From assembly GCF_900198625.1 (NCBI RefSeq), contig NZ_FZPK01000016.1:1-44176 (forward strand): a DNA stretch of 44,176 nucleotides. Reading direction: 5' to 3'. Below the pieces are notes generated by a model. The model was not told the DNA's origin. It made no database searches and saw only the letters and a program-made list of their open reading frames with translations. The stretch comes from Helicobacter rappini. Its GTDB lineage: Bacteria; Campylobacterota; Campylobacteria; Campylobacterales; Helicobacteraceae. Below are positions 24,299-33,362 of this stretch, piece after piece. Positions within the stretch are counted from its first letter, which is position 1; each line of letters opens with the position of its first letter. Position numbers and translations under genes: made by a program.

Positions 24299-24301
24299 TC
24301 T

Positions 24302-24335
24302 AAAAGATATCTAGCTTAATATTTATATATCTTTT
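24302..24335 (+). terminator. AT-rich hairpin after the peroxidase gene
   Basis: A 9-bp stem (AAAAGATAT with ATATCTTTT) just after the stop. It is weak because it is nearly all A/T, but the position fits a terminator. Confidence 0.35.
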
Positions 24336-24522
24336 GATAGCAATTCGTGTTGTCAAAAGAAATTGCAAGGCTAGATTACCTTTATGCAATAATCATATTG
24401 CATTACACGACCCTAGTGTTAATTATAAAAATTACTTAAAAATAGCAAAACACAGCGTATTGTAACTTCGCTAAATTTTTGCTATGATTGCATGAATACT
24501 TCGAAGCTATGGAACTTTAATC

Positions 24523-24840
24523 ATGAATTTTGTCTTAATAATACTCTCTGGTGTGTTTGATATTTTTGCAAATCTTGCATTGCAAAAATCCGATGGATTC
24601 CGTAAGATATGGTGGGGGATACTTGCCTTAGTGCTTGTTGGTTCTGCGTTTTTACTACTCGCTGTTGTTGTTGATAATGGCATGTCTTTGCCTATTGCCT
24701 ATACGCTTTGGGGGGCTATTGGGATTTTGGGCAGTGTTGCTGGGGCTTACTACTTTTTCAAGCAAAAGTTAAAACCTATTGGTTATGTTGGCATTGTTTT
24801 GGTAGTTATCGCTGTGGCTTTATTGCAATTAAAATTCTAA
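24523..24840 (+). CDS. Small multidrug resistance (SMR)-type transporter, Glu to Asp variant
   Basis: A 105-residue protein with four hydrophobic helices, typical of SMR proteins that act as dimeric proton-coupled exporters. The signature around the essential acidic residue of helix 1 reads SGVFDIFANLALQKSDGF, closest in feel to the MdtI/SugE side of the family. The usual Glu14 is replaced by Asp13. Helix 3 has YTLWGAIGI, close to the family's YAxWxG. A single gene is present rather than a pair. The next gene starts directly at the base after its stop, so the two are probably co-translated. The substrate is unknown. Confidence 0.8.
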   Translation: MNFVLIILSGVFDIFANLALQKSDGFRKIWWGILALVLVGSAFLLLAVVVDNGMSLPIAYTLWGAIGILGSVAGAYYFFKQKLKPIGYVGIVLVVIAVALLQLKF

Positions 24841-25134
24841 ATGAGACAAAATCATAAAAGTAGCTTTTTAAGCATAGATATTGCTTTCTCTCTACTTATC
24901 CTATCATTTGCTTTTATTCTACTTTTACAAGCCCAAAAAACAATCACAAAGCAGTTAAACACACATGATATGCAGAATCTTTATAAAGCAAATGAAACGC
25001 TTTTTTACAACCTAAAACACAATATATGCAAAAAACACACATTAAAAACACAAAATAATCATACCTATAATGCGTGTATGCTGACAGGAAAAGCAAATGA
25101 TGAAATCACTCTGCATTACTATGCAATACAATAA
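24841..25134 (+). CDS. Small membrane-anchored protein, prepilin-like N-terminus
   Basis: A 97-residue protein of unknown function whose ATG follows the SMR stop codon without a gap. Residues 1-7 are basic and polar, residues about 8-31 form one strongly hydrophobic helix (DIAFSLLILSFAFILLL), and the rest is polar with three Cys. This resembles type II/IV pseudopilins of the competence or secretion type, but the prepilin cleavage Gly is not evident (the residues are SSFLSID). No ribosome site is seen, so translation likely depends on the SMR gene. Orthologues, if any, should show whether the pairing is conserved. Confidence 0.5.
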   Translation: MRQNHKSSFLSIDIAFSLLILSFAFILLLQAQKTITKQLNTHDMQNLYKANETLFYNLKHNICKKHTLKTQNNHTYNACMLTGKANDEITLHYYAIQ

Positions 25135-25437
25135 TTTCATGCAAGATAAATATTAGAATCTAAATTTTATTAGATTTTTAGATTTTACACAAATGAGATT
25201 CCAAGTCGCTTAAATTTAGATTCTCTAGTGTTAGAGTTTTGCTACGCTCAACATGATGGATTGTTATGTTGGTTTCTAAAATCCCTTTTGCATCTCAACC
25301 TACATTTACCCCAAAGTCGCGGCTTCTAAGAACATATTTTTGCGTTTAACTCCGCATAAGCAATATAGAATCTTAAAAGCAATCTAAAAGATTTTATTGT
25401 GTATTGCCCCAATGTTTTACATGTAAGATTCTATGTC
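25135..25437. other. Non-coding stretch with a dispersed-repeat half copy
   Basis: About 300 bases between convergent genes. GCTACGCTCAACATGA near 25241 is a half copy of the TGTCATA-type element. Several AGATTCT words occur. No gene or clear terminator is seen. Confidence 0.4.
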
Positions 25438-27240
25438 TTAAAATGGTAATTCACTAGGCTTTATAGGCTGTCTATGTGAGAGTGGATAAGGCTTTGCATT
25501 TTGCAGTAAAGCAGTGATAAATTGCCCTTGTCTGCGTATCCAAGAGGAATAATCACATACGATAATAAGCTTCTTTTTCAATCGGCTAACTGCTACATTG
25601 AGTGCGAATAATGCGGCTTTATTGTAAGAATCTGTCATATATTTGCTAAATTTCACGGGCGAAAAAATGATAGTATCAAACTCTTTTCCTTGTGATTTAT
25701 GGATTGTAAAAACGCTGTGTTTAGGGATACGCTTTGAGATTAAAAGCTTTTGCTGGTCTCTAAATGGGGTTAGAATCGCATATTCATCTATAAGTATTTG
25801 GGTTAATGCAGTAATTGCATTTGCCTCGCCCATGCTTTCATTACGATTATTTTGTGCGTTATACTCATAGTTTGGTCCAAAGCTTGTGCTATCGATATAG
25901 TAAATCTCTGTTGGCAGCCCTTTGCCATTTAAGCCATTATGATAGACATGTCTATCTAGCACATGGGCTAGATTATTGCCATAGCGGTGCGTAGTTGTTA
26001 GCTTATAATGGGCGATAGAGTTAAATGTAATATCATCATAATTATGCTGTGCGTGTAGTATCGCGTGATTATTAAAAAGCATTTCTAAAAAGAGTGTGTT
26101 TAAACTCCATACGCACACTTCAAAATGCTTGGTTTGAATGTCAGAATCTTGCATGTGGCAGATTGGCATTAATTGCTTATGATCGCCTAAAAGGGTTATT
26201 GGCGTGTTAAGTGTAAGTGGGGCGATAAGCTTTATAAGTGGTGAAAAGGCACATTCATCAAGGAAAATATGTGAAAACTCTAACTCACAAAGCTGGGCAT
26301 AACGCTTCACAAAGCTATCTAGCGTAACGCCTATAACAAGGCATTCTTGCAGTCTTTCTTTTAGTGTTTGTGGCTTAAATAGACTTTGTAATTCATTATT
26401 AGATTCTAACTCTTCTTTAGAATCTTTCTCGTCAGCTTGCAAACACGCATCAGGGAAATTTTGTAAAAAATCACTGCTTGGCATACCTAAACGCAGGAAT
26501 TTATATCGGTGCAAACCTTTTCTATCACCTTGTGTGATAAGAGCGATAAAGATTTGCTCTAATGCGGTATTTGTCGGGGCAAGGATTAATGTCTTTTTAT
26601 TTTGTGTGATAAGATTTAATAAGCAGTTAAAAAGCACAACTTGTGTTTTACCACTCCCGCTAATCCCCCAAACATAGCTTATAGGGTGAGTGAAAATGCC
26701 TTTGATTGCTTCTTGTTGCTCTTTGCTTATGTGAGAATCTAGCGCGATTTTTAACTCTATTGGCTTTGTTGTTGGCAGGGCTAGTTTTAGTGAATCTTTA
26801 TTGAGAAAATCTCGTATATTTTTTACAAGAAATTTTAAATCATTAAAAATTCGCAAATGTTTTGGTACTTCTTTTTTATAGTTATCACCAAGCAAATAAG
26901 ATATTATAGAATCTTTACTTAACTTTACTTCTTTATTATTTTGTGTAGTTTCATCAAGTAAGGTGGTAAGCAGTGAATCTGAAAATTTTAATCTCAATGT
27001 TTTAGTCGGTTCATTAAAGCTTTTTTCTTCAAATGAGTCTATGTCGATTATAAAATCTTGTATATAGACTTGTAAATAATCTGTGCCAAATAGCATACGA
27101 TCTAGTTCTAGCAATAGCGTATCATGCTTTTCCATGCGGATACGAAGTATGTGTATCTCTTCTATGCCTTGATTTGTTTGCTCTAAAAATTCTAAATAGC
27201 TAGTAGCCCCTTGTAGTAGATAACTTTGTAATGGTTGCAT
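25438..27240 (-). CDS. SF1B DNA/RNA helicase-like ATPase (Upf1/DNA2 type)
   Basis: A 600-residue superfamily 1 ATPase. An N-terminal region of about 180 residues has no clear domain. It is followed by motif I GISGSGKT, motif Ia LILAPTNTALEQIF, motif II FLDECAF, motif III TLLGDHKQLMPI, motif V TIHKSQGKEFDTIIFSPV and motif VI LNVAVSRLKKKLIIV. The motif set fits Upf1/Dna2-like helicases that unwind duplexes during repair or RNA turnover. ATG at 27240 has GAGAG upstream; an ATG 12 codons earlier lacks a site. It stands alone between oppositely oriented genes. Its exact role is unknown. Confidence 0.82.
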   Translation of the reverse strand: MQPLQSYLLQGATSYLEFLEQTNQGIEEIHILRIRMEKHDTLLLELDRMLFGTDYLQVYIQDFIIDIDSFEEKSFNEPTKTLRLKFSDSLLTTLLDETTQNNKEVKLSKDSIISYLLGDNYKKEVPKHLRIFNDLKFLVKNIRDFLNKDSLKLALPTTKPIELKIALDSHISKEQQEAIKGIFTHPISYVWGISGSGKTQVVLFNCLLNLITQNKKTLILAPTNTALEQIFIALITQGDRKGLHRYKFLRLGMPSSDFLQNFPDACLQADEKDSKEELESNNELQSLFKPQTLKERLQECLVIGVTLDSFVKRYAQLCELEFSHIFLDECAFSPLIKLIAPLTLNTPITLLGDHKQLMPICHMQDSDIQTKHFEVCVWSLNTLFLEMLFNNHAILHAQHNYDDITFNSIAHYKLTTTHRYGNNLAHVLDRHVYHNGLNGKGLPTEIYYIDSTSFGPNYEYNAQNNRNESMGEANAITALTQILIDEYAILTPFRDQQKLLISKRIPKHSVFTIHKSQGKEFDTIIFSPVKFSKYMTDSYNKAALFALNVAVSRLKKKLIIVCDYSSWIRRQGQFITALLQNAKPYPLSHRQPIKPSELPF

Positions 27241-27478
27241 GTGTGAAACTCTCTGTTTTTTATAGCATTGTAGCATTAAATTTAGATTCTAAATAAATAC
27301 TATATGTAATGGGATTAAAAAGAAAAGCTTAAAATTAAATATGTGCTAAGGTAAGTTTCTCTTGCTAGTAATAGTCTTTTACTTCTTTTTGTGCTAATAT
27401 TTCAATGCTAAAGGTTTAATGAAAATTAAAGATTTATTCAACTTGATTCAACTTGGGACTAGTGTTTGAAAGGTTTGT

Positions 27479-28453
27479 ATGAGATTATGCCATGTAATAT
27501 TGCTTTGTGTGTTTAGCATTAATGCGTGTTTAGCTATCACTCTTACTCAATACGCACAAGCACAAACCTATGAAATATCGCCAGATATAGAGTGTAAAAA
27601 CGAAGAGTATAAAGTCGTATGCAATGTAGAAAATGTAGAATGGATAGATGGTGTAGTAGCAAAAAAATTTCAATATATACTTGAATTGCAAGAAGATACA
27701 TTGCTAAAACACCGCTATTTTGAGTTTCACACACAAAATCTTAACTTTGAGGGCTATAATCTCACTGCACTTATACCAGATTCAATACTCTGTATTGAAA
27801 AGTCCAAATTCACACAAGATAAACCCAATAAAAGCATACAAGCCACGACAGAATGCACCATGCAATCTAGCGCATATCACATTGTAGCACATGCAAACTT
27901 TATTACCACACACCCCATGTATAATACTGCAAATAGCCTACTTGAAGCACATCTTTTAGAGCATGATCGGTTTAAACAGCCCTTGCAACACCAAGATGAT
28001 GAAGCATGGCAGAAAGACTATAAAATAGCCATCAACAATGCGACAATATGGATAAAAAGCACAAATTTAAACGAGATTCTATTTGACTTATACAAAAGAG
28101 AGCAGCATATCGCCACTAGCACAACTTCACAAGATGATAGAGATTATCGCATTATGCAGGATTCTATATTAACCAAGGATTATTTAGCATTTTTGCAAAA
28201 ATCTTTTGAAATTCTAAATGCGATTAATAAACAAGCAAATCTTTCAAAACAAGAACAGCAAGGTTTAACAAAAGCCCTGCATAAACTCATCGCAATCGCT
28301 ACAACGCCAAATCAAAGTCTATCGCTACGCATAAAGGGAGGTGAGAATCTTATCTTATCGCTTTATGAGCTTGAGAGTCTCACAGCTATTGATAATACCT
28401 TTTTTGATATTCTTGCTAAGATTCTAAAATATTCACATATTAAAATAGCGTAA
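27479..28453 (+). CDS. Exported protein of unknown function
   Basis: A 324-residue protein with a classic N-terminal signal (hydrophobic residues about 4-20, likely cleavage near CLA or YAQA). The mature part is mostly polar and helical, with four Cys in the first half that could form disulphides in the periplasm (for example IECKNEEYKVVC). I recognise no domain. AAAGG precedes the ATG. The next exported protein starts 19 bp downstream, so the two likely share a transcript. Confidence 0.7.
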   Translation: MRLCHVILLCVFSINACLAITLTQYAQAQTYEISPDIECKNEEYKVVCNVENVEWIDGVVAKKFQYILELQEDTLLKHRYFEFHTQNLNFEGYNLTALIPDSILCIEKSKFTQDKPNKSIQATTECTMQSSAYHIVAHANFITTHPMYNTANSLLEAHLLEHDRFKQPLQHQDDEAWQKDYKIAINNATIWIKSTNLNEILFDLYKREQHIATSTTSQDDRDYRIMQDSILTKDYLAFLQKSFEILNAINKQANLSKQEQQGLTKALHKLIAIATTPNQSLSLRIKGGENLILSLYELESLTAIDNTFFDILAKILKYSHIKIA

Positions 28454-28471
28454 TATTGCAAGGAAAAGATT

Positions 28472-29152
28472 ATGAAAGTTTTATATTTTATACTCCCTTA
28501 TCTGTTACTATCTAATCAATTATTTGCAAATCAATTAAATGTGCCACAAGCCCCAACCATAAATACGCCAAAAAACCCCACCCTGCCACATATTGATATA
28601 CCACGCCTAGATGCACCGCATATAGATACAAGCATACCACAATCTAGCATAGATTCCAAACCCCAAAATATGATTTTACGCAATCTCATATATGAAGTGA
28701 TACAAAAAAACATGCACTTAAACACAGCATGTATCCCACAGCAAATCGCTATGCAAAATACATTACATAGCGATGAGGTAGAGAATCTTGGCATACAATT
28801 AGAACTCACCACCACACAATACAAAGACAATCTTTTGCGATTACAGAATCTCGTGCTAAAGCCTGCAAATAAGGAAGCACAAAAGCAATTTGTGCTTAAT
28901 TCTCAAGGATTAAACATTCAAAGTTTAGATTCCAAAAATCTAAATATTCACAATCCAAACGCATACAATCTAGATGGCATTCTTATGGTTATGACTTTTT
29001 TAGAGAAAGGCATAAAACGCCATACAATCGCCCTTTCACCAAACTATATACAAATTGACAACGCATTACTAGAAAATACACCACAAGTCTTTAGAATCTT
29101 TCAAACATATTTTTGCCATGCACGCACTTTTCATACTATCCCTAAGAAATAA
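28472..29152 (+). CDS. Exported protein of unknown function, Pro/Asp-rich start
   Basis: A 226-residue protein with a signal peptide (residues 1-19, ending LFA). Next comes a Pro-rich spacer (about 20-65) with short PHIDxP-type repeats, then a globular part with two Cys (Cys87 region and FCHA near the end). It shares operon position and style with the preceding exported protein, which suggests a joint envelope role; that is inference. AAGGAAAAG lies upstream of the ATG. No family is recognised. Confidence 0.68.
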   Translation: MKVLYFILPYLLLSNQLFANQLNVPQAPTINTPKNPTLPHIDIPRLDAPHIDTSIPQSSIDSKPQNMILRNLIYEVIQKNMHLNTACIPQQIAMQNTLHSDEVENLGIQLELTTTQYKDNLLRLQNLVLKPANKEAQKQFVLNSQGLNIQSLDSKNLNIHNPNAYNLDGILMVMTFLEKGIKRHTIALSPNYIQIDNALLENTPQVFRIFQTYFCHARTFHTIPKK

Positions 29153-29236
29153 TTATAGCGTTTAAATAATATTGTATTTTTAGTGTTTGCACTCATTACT
29201 TTTCGCCCAAATTATATGCTATTTAGCATTTTTTGC

Positions 29237-29242
29237 TATAAT
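29237..29242 (+). promoter_or_regulatory. -10 box of secG-frr-pyrE
   Basis: TATAAT 73 nt upstream of the secG ATG, after a T-rich stretch (GCATTTTTTGC). Confidence 0.5.
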
Positions 29243-29309
29243 GTCGGCTTTTATATTTTTATAGCTTTAATATGAGTTTAGAATCTTTTTCATTTTTTAG
29301 GGAGTTTTT

Positions 29310-29738
29310 ATGACAAGTGTTTTGATTGTCTTTCAAGTGATATTAACCATTGCTATTGTTATAGCTGTGTTATTACAAAAGAGTTCTAGCATAGGTTTAG
29401 GTGCGTATAGTGGGAGTAATGAAAGCCTTTTTGGTGCAAAAGGTCCAGCTAACTTCATGGCAAAAATCACAATGTTTTTAGGTTTGCTTTTCATTATAAA
29501 CACCATTGCACTAGGCTATCTCTATAATACAAAATCAAGTCGTAGTTCGAGTGTGCTTGATGGCGTAGAGATTCCAAAAGCATTACCGCTAACACCAACA
29601 GATAGCACGCTGCCTTTATCTAGTCCGCTTTTACAAGGCACACAACCAGCCCTCACACCACAAGCACCACTCACGCCTTCACTCAATACAGAATCTACCC
29701 CAACAGATTCTAATGCTACTACACAAGGAGATAAATAA
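29310..29738 (+). CDS. secG: Preprotein translocase subunit SecG
   Basis: A 142-residue SecYEG subunit. Two hydrophobic helices (about 3-22 and 50-70) flank the conserved loop with [24 protein letters not shown]. The C-terminal 60 residues are Ser/Thr/Pro-rich, longer than the E. coli tail but common in Helicobacter. AGGGAG precedes the ATG. The TAA overlaps the ATG of frr (TAATG), so the two are translationally coupled. The order secG-frr-pyrE matches H. pylori HP1255-HP1257. Confidence 0.93.
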   Translation: MTSVLIVFQVILTIAIVIAVLLQKSSSIGLGAYSGSNESLFGAKGPANFMAKITMFLGLLFIINTIALGYLYNTKSSRSSSVLDGVEIPKALPLTPTDSTLPLSSPLLQGTQPALTPQAPLTPSLNTESTPTDSNATTQGDK

Positions 29739-30295
29739 TGTTGCAAGATATTTATAATAATACAAAAGAATACATGCAAAAAAGTTTGCAATCATTGCAG
29801 AAAGATTTTGCAACATTGCGTAGCGGTAGAGTGAGTGTGAATATCCTTGATAATATCCGCGTAGATTACTATGGCACACCTACACCATTAGCCCAAGTCG
29901 GCAGTGTGATAGCCCAAGATGCAACGACAATTATCATTAATCCATGGGAAAAGCCCTTATTAAAAGAAATAGAAAAGGCAATACAAGAGGCAAACATAGG
30001 GGTTAATCCAAACGCAGATGGCGAGTGTATCAAACTCTTTTTTCCACCGATGACTTCAGACCAAAGAAAAGATATTGCTAAACAAGCAAAGGCAATGGGC
30101 GAGAAAGCAAAGATTGCAGTAAGAAACATTCGACAAGATTCTAATAATGCGATTAAAAAGCTTGAGAAAGACAAGGCAATAACCACAGATGAAAGCAAAA
30201 AAGGTGCTGATGAGATACAAAAAATCACAGATGAGCATATTAAAAAGATTGATAACATGGTAAAAACAAAAGAAGAAGAAGTAATGAAGGTATAA
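29738..30295 (+). CDS. frr: Ribosome recycling factor
   Basis: A 185-residue RRF of normal length that splits the ribosome after termination together with EF-G. The conserved start ([25 protein letters not shown]), [18 protein letters not shown], the GVNPNADG turn and [13 protein letters not shown] are all present. It starts within the secG stop and is followed four bases later by pyrE, forming a tight operon. Confidence 0.97.
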   Translation: MLQDIYNNTKEYMQKSLQSLQKDFATLRSGRVSVNILDNIRVDYYGTPTPLAQVGSVIAQDATTIIINPWEKPLLKEIEKAIQEANIGVNPNADGECIKLFFPPMTSDQRKDIAKQAKAMGEKAKIAVRNIRQDSNNAIKKLEKDKAITTDESKKGADEIQKITDEHIKKIDNMVKTKEEEVMKV

Positions 30296-30299
30296 AAGC

Positions 30300-30923
30300 A
30301 TGGCATTAGATATAGAATCTATTTATAAAGAACACAATGCCTTGCTTGAAGGGCATTTTTTACTGAGTAGTGGCAATCATAGTGCGTTTTATCTGCAGTC
30401 TGCTAAAGTGCTAGAAAATCCAAAGACAGCCGAGATTCTAGCAAAAGAGTTGGCACAGCAAATTCTAGATTATGGCATAGTGCTTGATTGTGTATGCTCC
30501 CCTGCATTAGGTGGCATTTTAGCTGGTTATGAGTTAGCAAGGGCGCTTGATGTGAGATTTATCTTCACCGAAAGGGTTGATGGCAAGATGACTTTACGCA
30601 GGGGCTTTGAAGTAGCTAAGAATGAAAGAGTGTTAATCTGTGAAGATATCATTACAACCGGTGGGAGTGCAATGGAAAGTGCAGAATGTGTAAAGAGTGC
30701 TGGTGGCATTATAGTCGCATTCGCTGGATTAGCAAATCGTGGGCTTTGCAGACGCACAAAAACAGATGGCACATATTCTATGGGTAAAAGCAAAGAGGTG
30801 TGTAAATTGAGCCAAGATATCCCACTATTTGCATTAGCTGACTTTGACTTTGAGCTTTATGATCCTAAAACTTGCCCACTTTGTAAAGATTCCGTTGCGT
30901 ATAAACCCGGCAGTAGAAATTAG
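30300..30923 (+). CDS. pyrE: Orotate phosphoribosyltransferase
   Basis: A 207-residue pyrimidine enzyme converting orotate and PRPP to OMP. Visible features are [52 protein letters not shown] (the flexible catalytic loop) and the PRPP-binding motif [17 protein letters not shown]. The C-terminus carries two Cys pairs' worth of residues (TCPLC), as in epsilonproteobacterial PyrE. It follows frr by four bases. Confidence 0.95.
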   Translation: MALDIESIYKEHNALLEGHFLLSSGNHSAFYLQSAKVLENPKTAEILAKELAQQILDYGIVLDCVCSPALGGILAGYELARALDVRFIFTERVDGKMTLRRGFEVAKNERVLICEDIITTGGSAMESAECVKSAGGIIVAFAGLANRGLCRRTKTDGTYSMGKSKEVCKLSQDIPLFALADFDFELYDPKTCPLCKDSVAYKPGSRN

Positions 30924-31111
30924 CGTTTATTGTTTTATCCAGTGTATTTTCTCGTATAATCTTAAATATCAACCACAGACTAATTCTGTTAGAATGCAAT
31001 ATGTTTAACAAAGCAAATTAAAAAACAAGCAACTTCTCATTCAATCTTTAGAATCTCTTAGTAAGATTCTGTTCTAAAATAACAAAAATGCGATTAGACT
31101 AAGGAATCTAC

Positions 31112-32170
31112 ATGGAAACAAAAGACAATATCCCACAAAATATCAATATAGAAAAAGATTCATGTTTTATCTCACAAAGCGATAATTTAAACATTTACTA
31201 TGATATTTATCTCCCACAAGAGACACAGCAAGGTCAAGCACAACAGAATCTACATGCGACAAAGCCTACTATTATACAAATCGCACATGGTATGGTAGAA
31301 CACAAAGAGCGTTATATCTGGCTTTGCGCTCAGTTAGCACTACATGGCTATGTTGTGGCAATCAGTGATCATAGGGGACATGGCAAAAGCATTTCTTTGA
31401 CGCATGTTTGGGGGGAGATGGGTGGCATTGATGCGACAGATAATAGAGATGGATTCCATAAAGCAATAGGTGATTTATATAGCCTTACGCAAATGCTTCG
31501 CGCTAGGTTTCCACACCATCGCTTTATTTTGCTTGGGCATAGCATGGGGTCATTACTTGCACGAGGTTATCTCAAAAAGCATGGTGAGATGTTAGATGGG
31601 CTTATTCTCTCTGGCTCACCTGCGTATAATCCATTGCTTAAAACAGGCATTAGCATGGCGTCATTTTTACGCCTCATTGGTGCAAAAGAATGGGGTAAAA
31701 ACTTTATTAATAATCTTTCATTTGGTGGATTCAATAGACCTTTTGCGAAAAAGGATAGTAATGCAAAATATAGCACAGGTGAGTTTGCATGGCTAAGTAG
31801 GGATATAGAGAGTGTTAAGGCGTATCGCTCCGATGCGGCGTGTCAGTTTGTGTTTTCGCTTGATAGCTTTATCGCACTTTTTAAAGGGACATTATGGGTG
31901 CAAGAAGTGCTTTGCGAAAAGAGTGCGTTAAATAGTAAGGATTTGCCAAAACCACCTATTTATGTCATCAGTGGGGCAAGTGATTCATGTGGTGATTTTG
32001 GTAAGGGCGTGCAGAAAATGGCACAACTTTTAAAGGATTCTGGCTTTGAAGTTACGCTAAAGTTATACAAGGAAGCACGACATGAGATTTTCCAAGAAAT
32101 CAATAAGGAAGAAGTGCTACATGATATGCTTGAGTGGCTATATAATCTAGCGGATATGAAGAGAGATTAA
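31112..32170 (+). CDS. Alpha/beta hydrolase, monoacylglycerol-lipase/lysophospholipase-like
   Basis: A 352-residue serine hydrolase of the S33-like group. The nucleophile elbow is GHSMG with Ser144, the acid is probably Asp291 (in GASDSCGD) and the base His324 (in ARHEIF). The first strands read IQIAHGMVEHKERYIWL and VAISDHRGHGKS, which are typical of monoglyceride lipases. No signal peptide is seen, so it is probably cytoplasmic or peripherally membrane-bound. AAGGA is near the ATG. It stands alone, with 190 bp upstream and 470 bp of non-coding DNA downstream. Likely substrates are lysophospholipids or monoacylglycerols. Confidence 0.85.
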   Translation: METKDNIPQNINIEKDSCFISQSDNLNIYYDIYLPQETQQGQAQQNLHATKPTIIQIAHGMVEHKERYIWLCAQLALHGYVVAISDHRGHGKSISLTHVWGEMGGIDATDNRDGFHKAIGDLYSLTQMLRARFPHHRFILLGHSMGSLLARGYLKKHGEMLDGLILSGSPAYNPLLKTGISMASFLRLIGAKEWGKNFINNLSFGGFNRPFAKKDSNAKYSTGEFAWLSRDIESVKAYRSDAACQFVFSLDSFIALFKGTLWVQEVLCEKSALNSKDLPKPPIYVISGASDSCGDFGKGVQKMAQLLKDSGFEVTLKLYKEARHEIFQEINKEEVLHDMLEWLYNLADMKRD

Positions 32171-32636
32171 TCTTTCACTCTTAGACTCTAAACAGCACAA
32201 AATGAGATTCTAAATTTTTAGAAAATTAATCTTTTAATATGATTTTGTAAAATTAAGAATCTAACTTTAAATAAAGCATTATGTGTGTTAATGTTTTTCA
32301 AATAGAATGTGAGTTTTCATAGAAGCAAAGATTTTATACTACAAAAAAGTTAAATATAGAATCTGGCTTTCTTTAATACTTCTAAATATCACAACCAACA
32401 AGATTCTATACGCTTAACAATTATCTTTTTTAGAATTTAAAAGGAATTGCACGAAGTTATTTTGCCCATTAACACTTTTGTAAAACCAAGAATATAGCTT
32501 ACAAAAACTCTATAATAAAGCTAGACTCATATTTTCAACAACAAAGTCAAAATATGGAATATGAACTTTACACAATAAAAAGTTAGCAAAAACATTAAAG
32601 ATTCTATACTACAAAAAATGAATTACAATATAGAAT
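32171..32636. other. Non-coding stretch between convergent genes
   Basis: About 466 bases, very AT-rich. An imperfect direct repeat (ATACTACAAAAAA followed about 10 bases on by ATATAGAATCT) occurs near 32336 and 32602. I see no gene, tRNA or strong terminator. Confidence 0.45.
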
Positions 32637-33206
32637 CTAGCTTTTACCCAATGTTTGCAATATGGCTTTTACCATATCATTTGGTGGCATTTGCAATATC
32701 TCATTGCTTAATCCTTGCAGGGCTTGTGTGATTTGCGTATCTTTAAAGCCTAGTGCAACTAAAGCTTCATGGGCTAATTGCACATTTACATTATTTGGGG
32801 TTTGTATGCTTTGAGTATATCCAGCTAATTCAAGCATGATTTTTCCAGCAACCTTTGTGCCAATACCCTTAACACCCTTTAATGCAGCAAGGTTATTTGT
32901 CTGCACGATAGCAAGAAACTGCTCCACAGAATAGCTTGATAGAATCATTAAGGCAATCTTTGCGCCTACACCATTGACCTTTAAGAGTTGCAAAAATACC
33001 TCTCGCTCTCTGCGTGTCTCAAATCCATACAACAAATGGGAATCTTCGCGGATAATCTCAGCAATCTCAAGTGTTACATGTGTTTTATTCTGTAAAGCAG
33101 CACTTGTAAGCAATGAAATCTCAACCATATAAGTAACGCCAGAGACTTCTAGCTCTACACCCGTTGGCAAAAGCTTTTCTATATTTCCCTTTAACCTTAC
33201 AATCAT
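32637..33206 (-). CDS. ruvA: Holliday junction DNA helicase subunit RuvA
   Basis: A 189-residue protein that binds four-way junctions and loads RuvB. The N-terminal OB domain (IVRLKGNIEKLLPTGVELEV) is followed by helix-hairpin-helix motifs FLQLLKVNGVGAKIAL and LAALKGVKGIGTKVAGKIMLEL, and the C-terminal three-helix RuvB-binding domain with EALVALGFKDTQI. Length is normal. AAGGAT precedes the ATG. It is a single gene here, not next to ruvB. Confidence 0.96.
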   Translation of the reverse strand: MIVRLKGNIEKLLPTGVELEVSGVTYMVEISLLTSAALQNKTHVTLEIAEIIREDSHLLYGFETRREREVFLQLLKVNGVGAKIALMILSSYSVEQFLAIVQTNNLAALKGVKGIGTKVAGKIMLELAGYTQSIQTPNNVNVQLAHEALVALGFKDTQITQALQGLSNEILQMPPNDMVKAILQTLGKS

Positions 33207-33362
33207 TATGTATCCTTAGCCATTGTGTCTCACATTGCATGTAGGCGAAAAATCAAGCGTATTTATACAAGATTTTGTATCTTAGAATCGCAACAATAGA
33301 TTCTATTTTTAAGCTAGGCTCATTTCGCAATAAGCCCAAAACTTTAAATTAAATGGGTAGTT

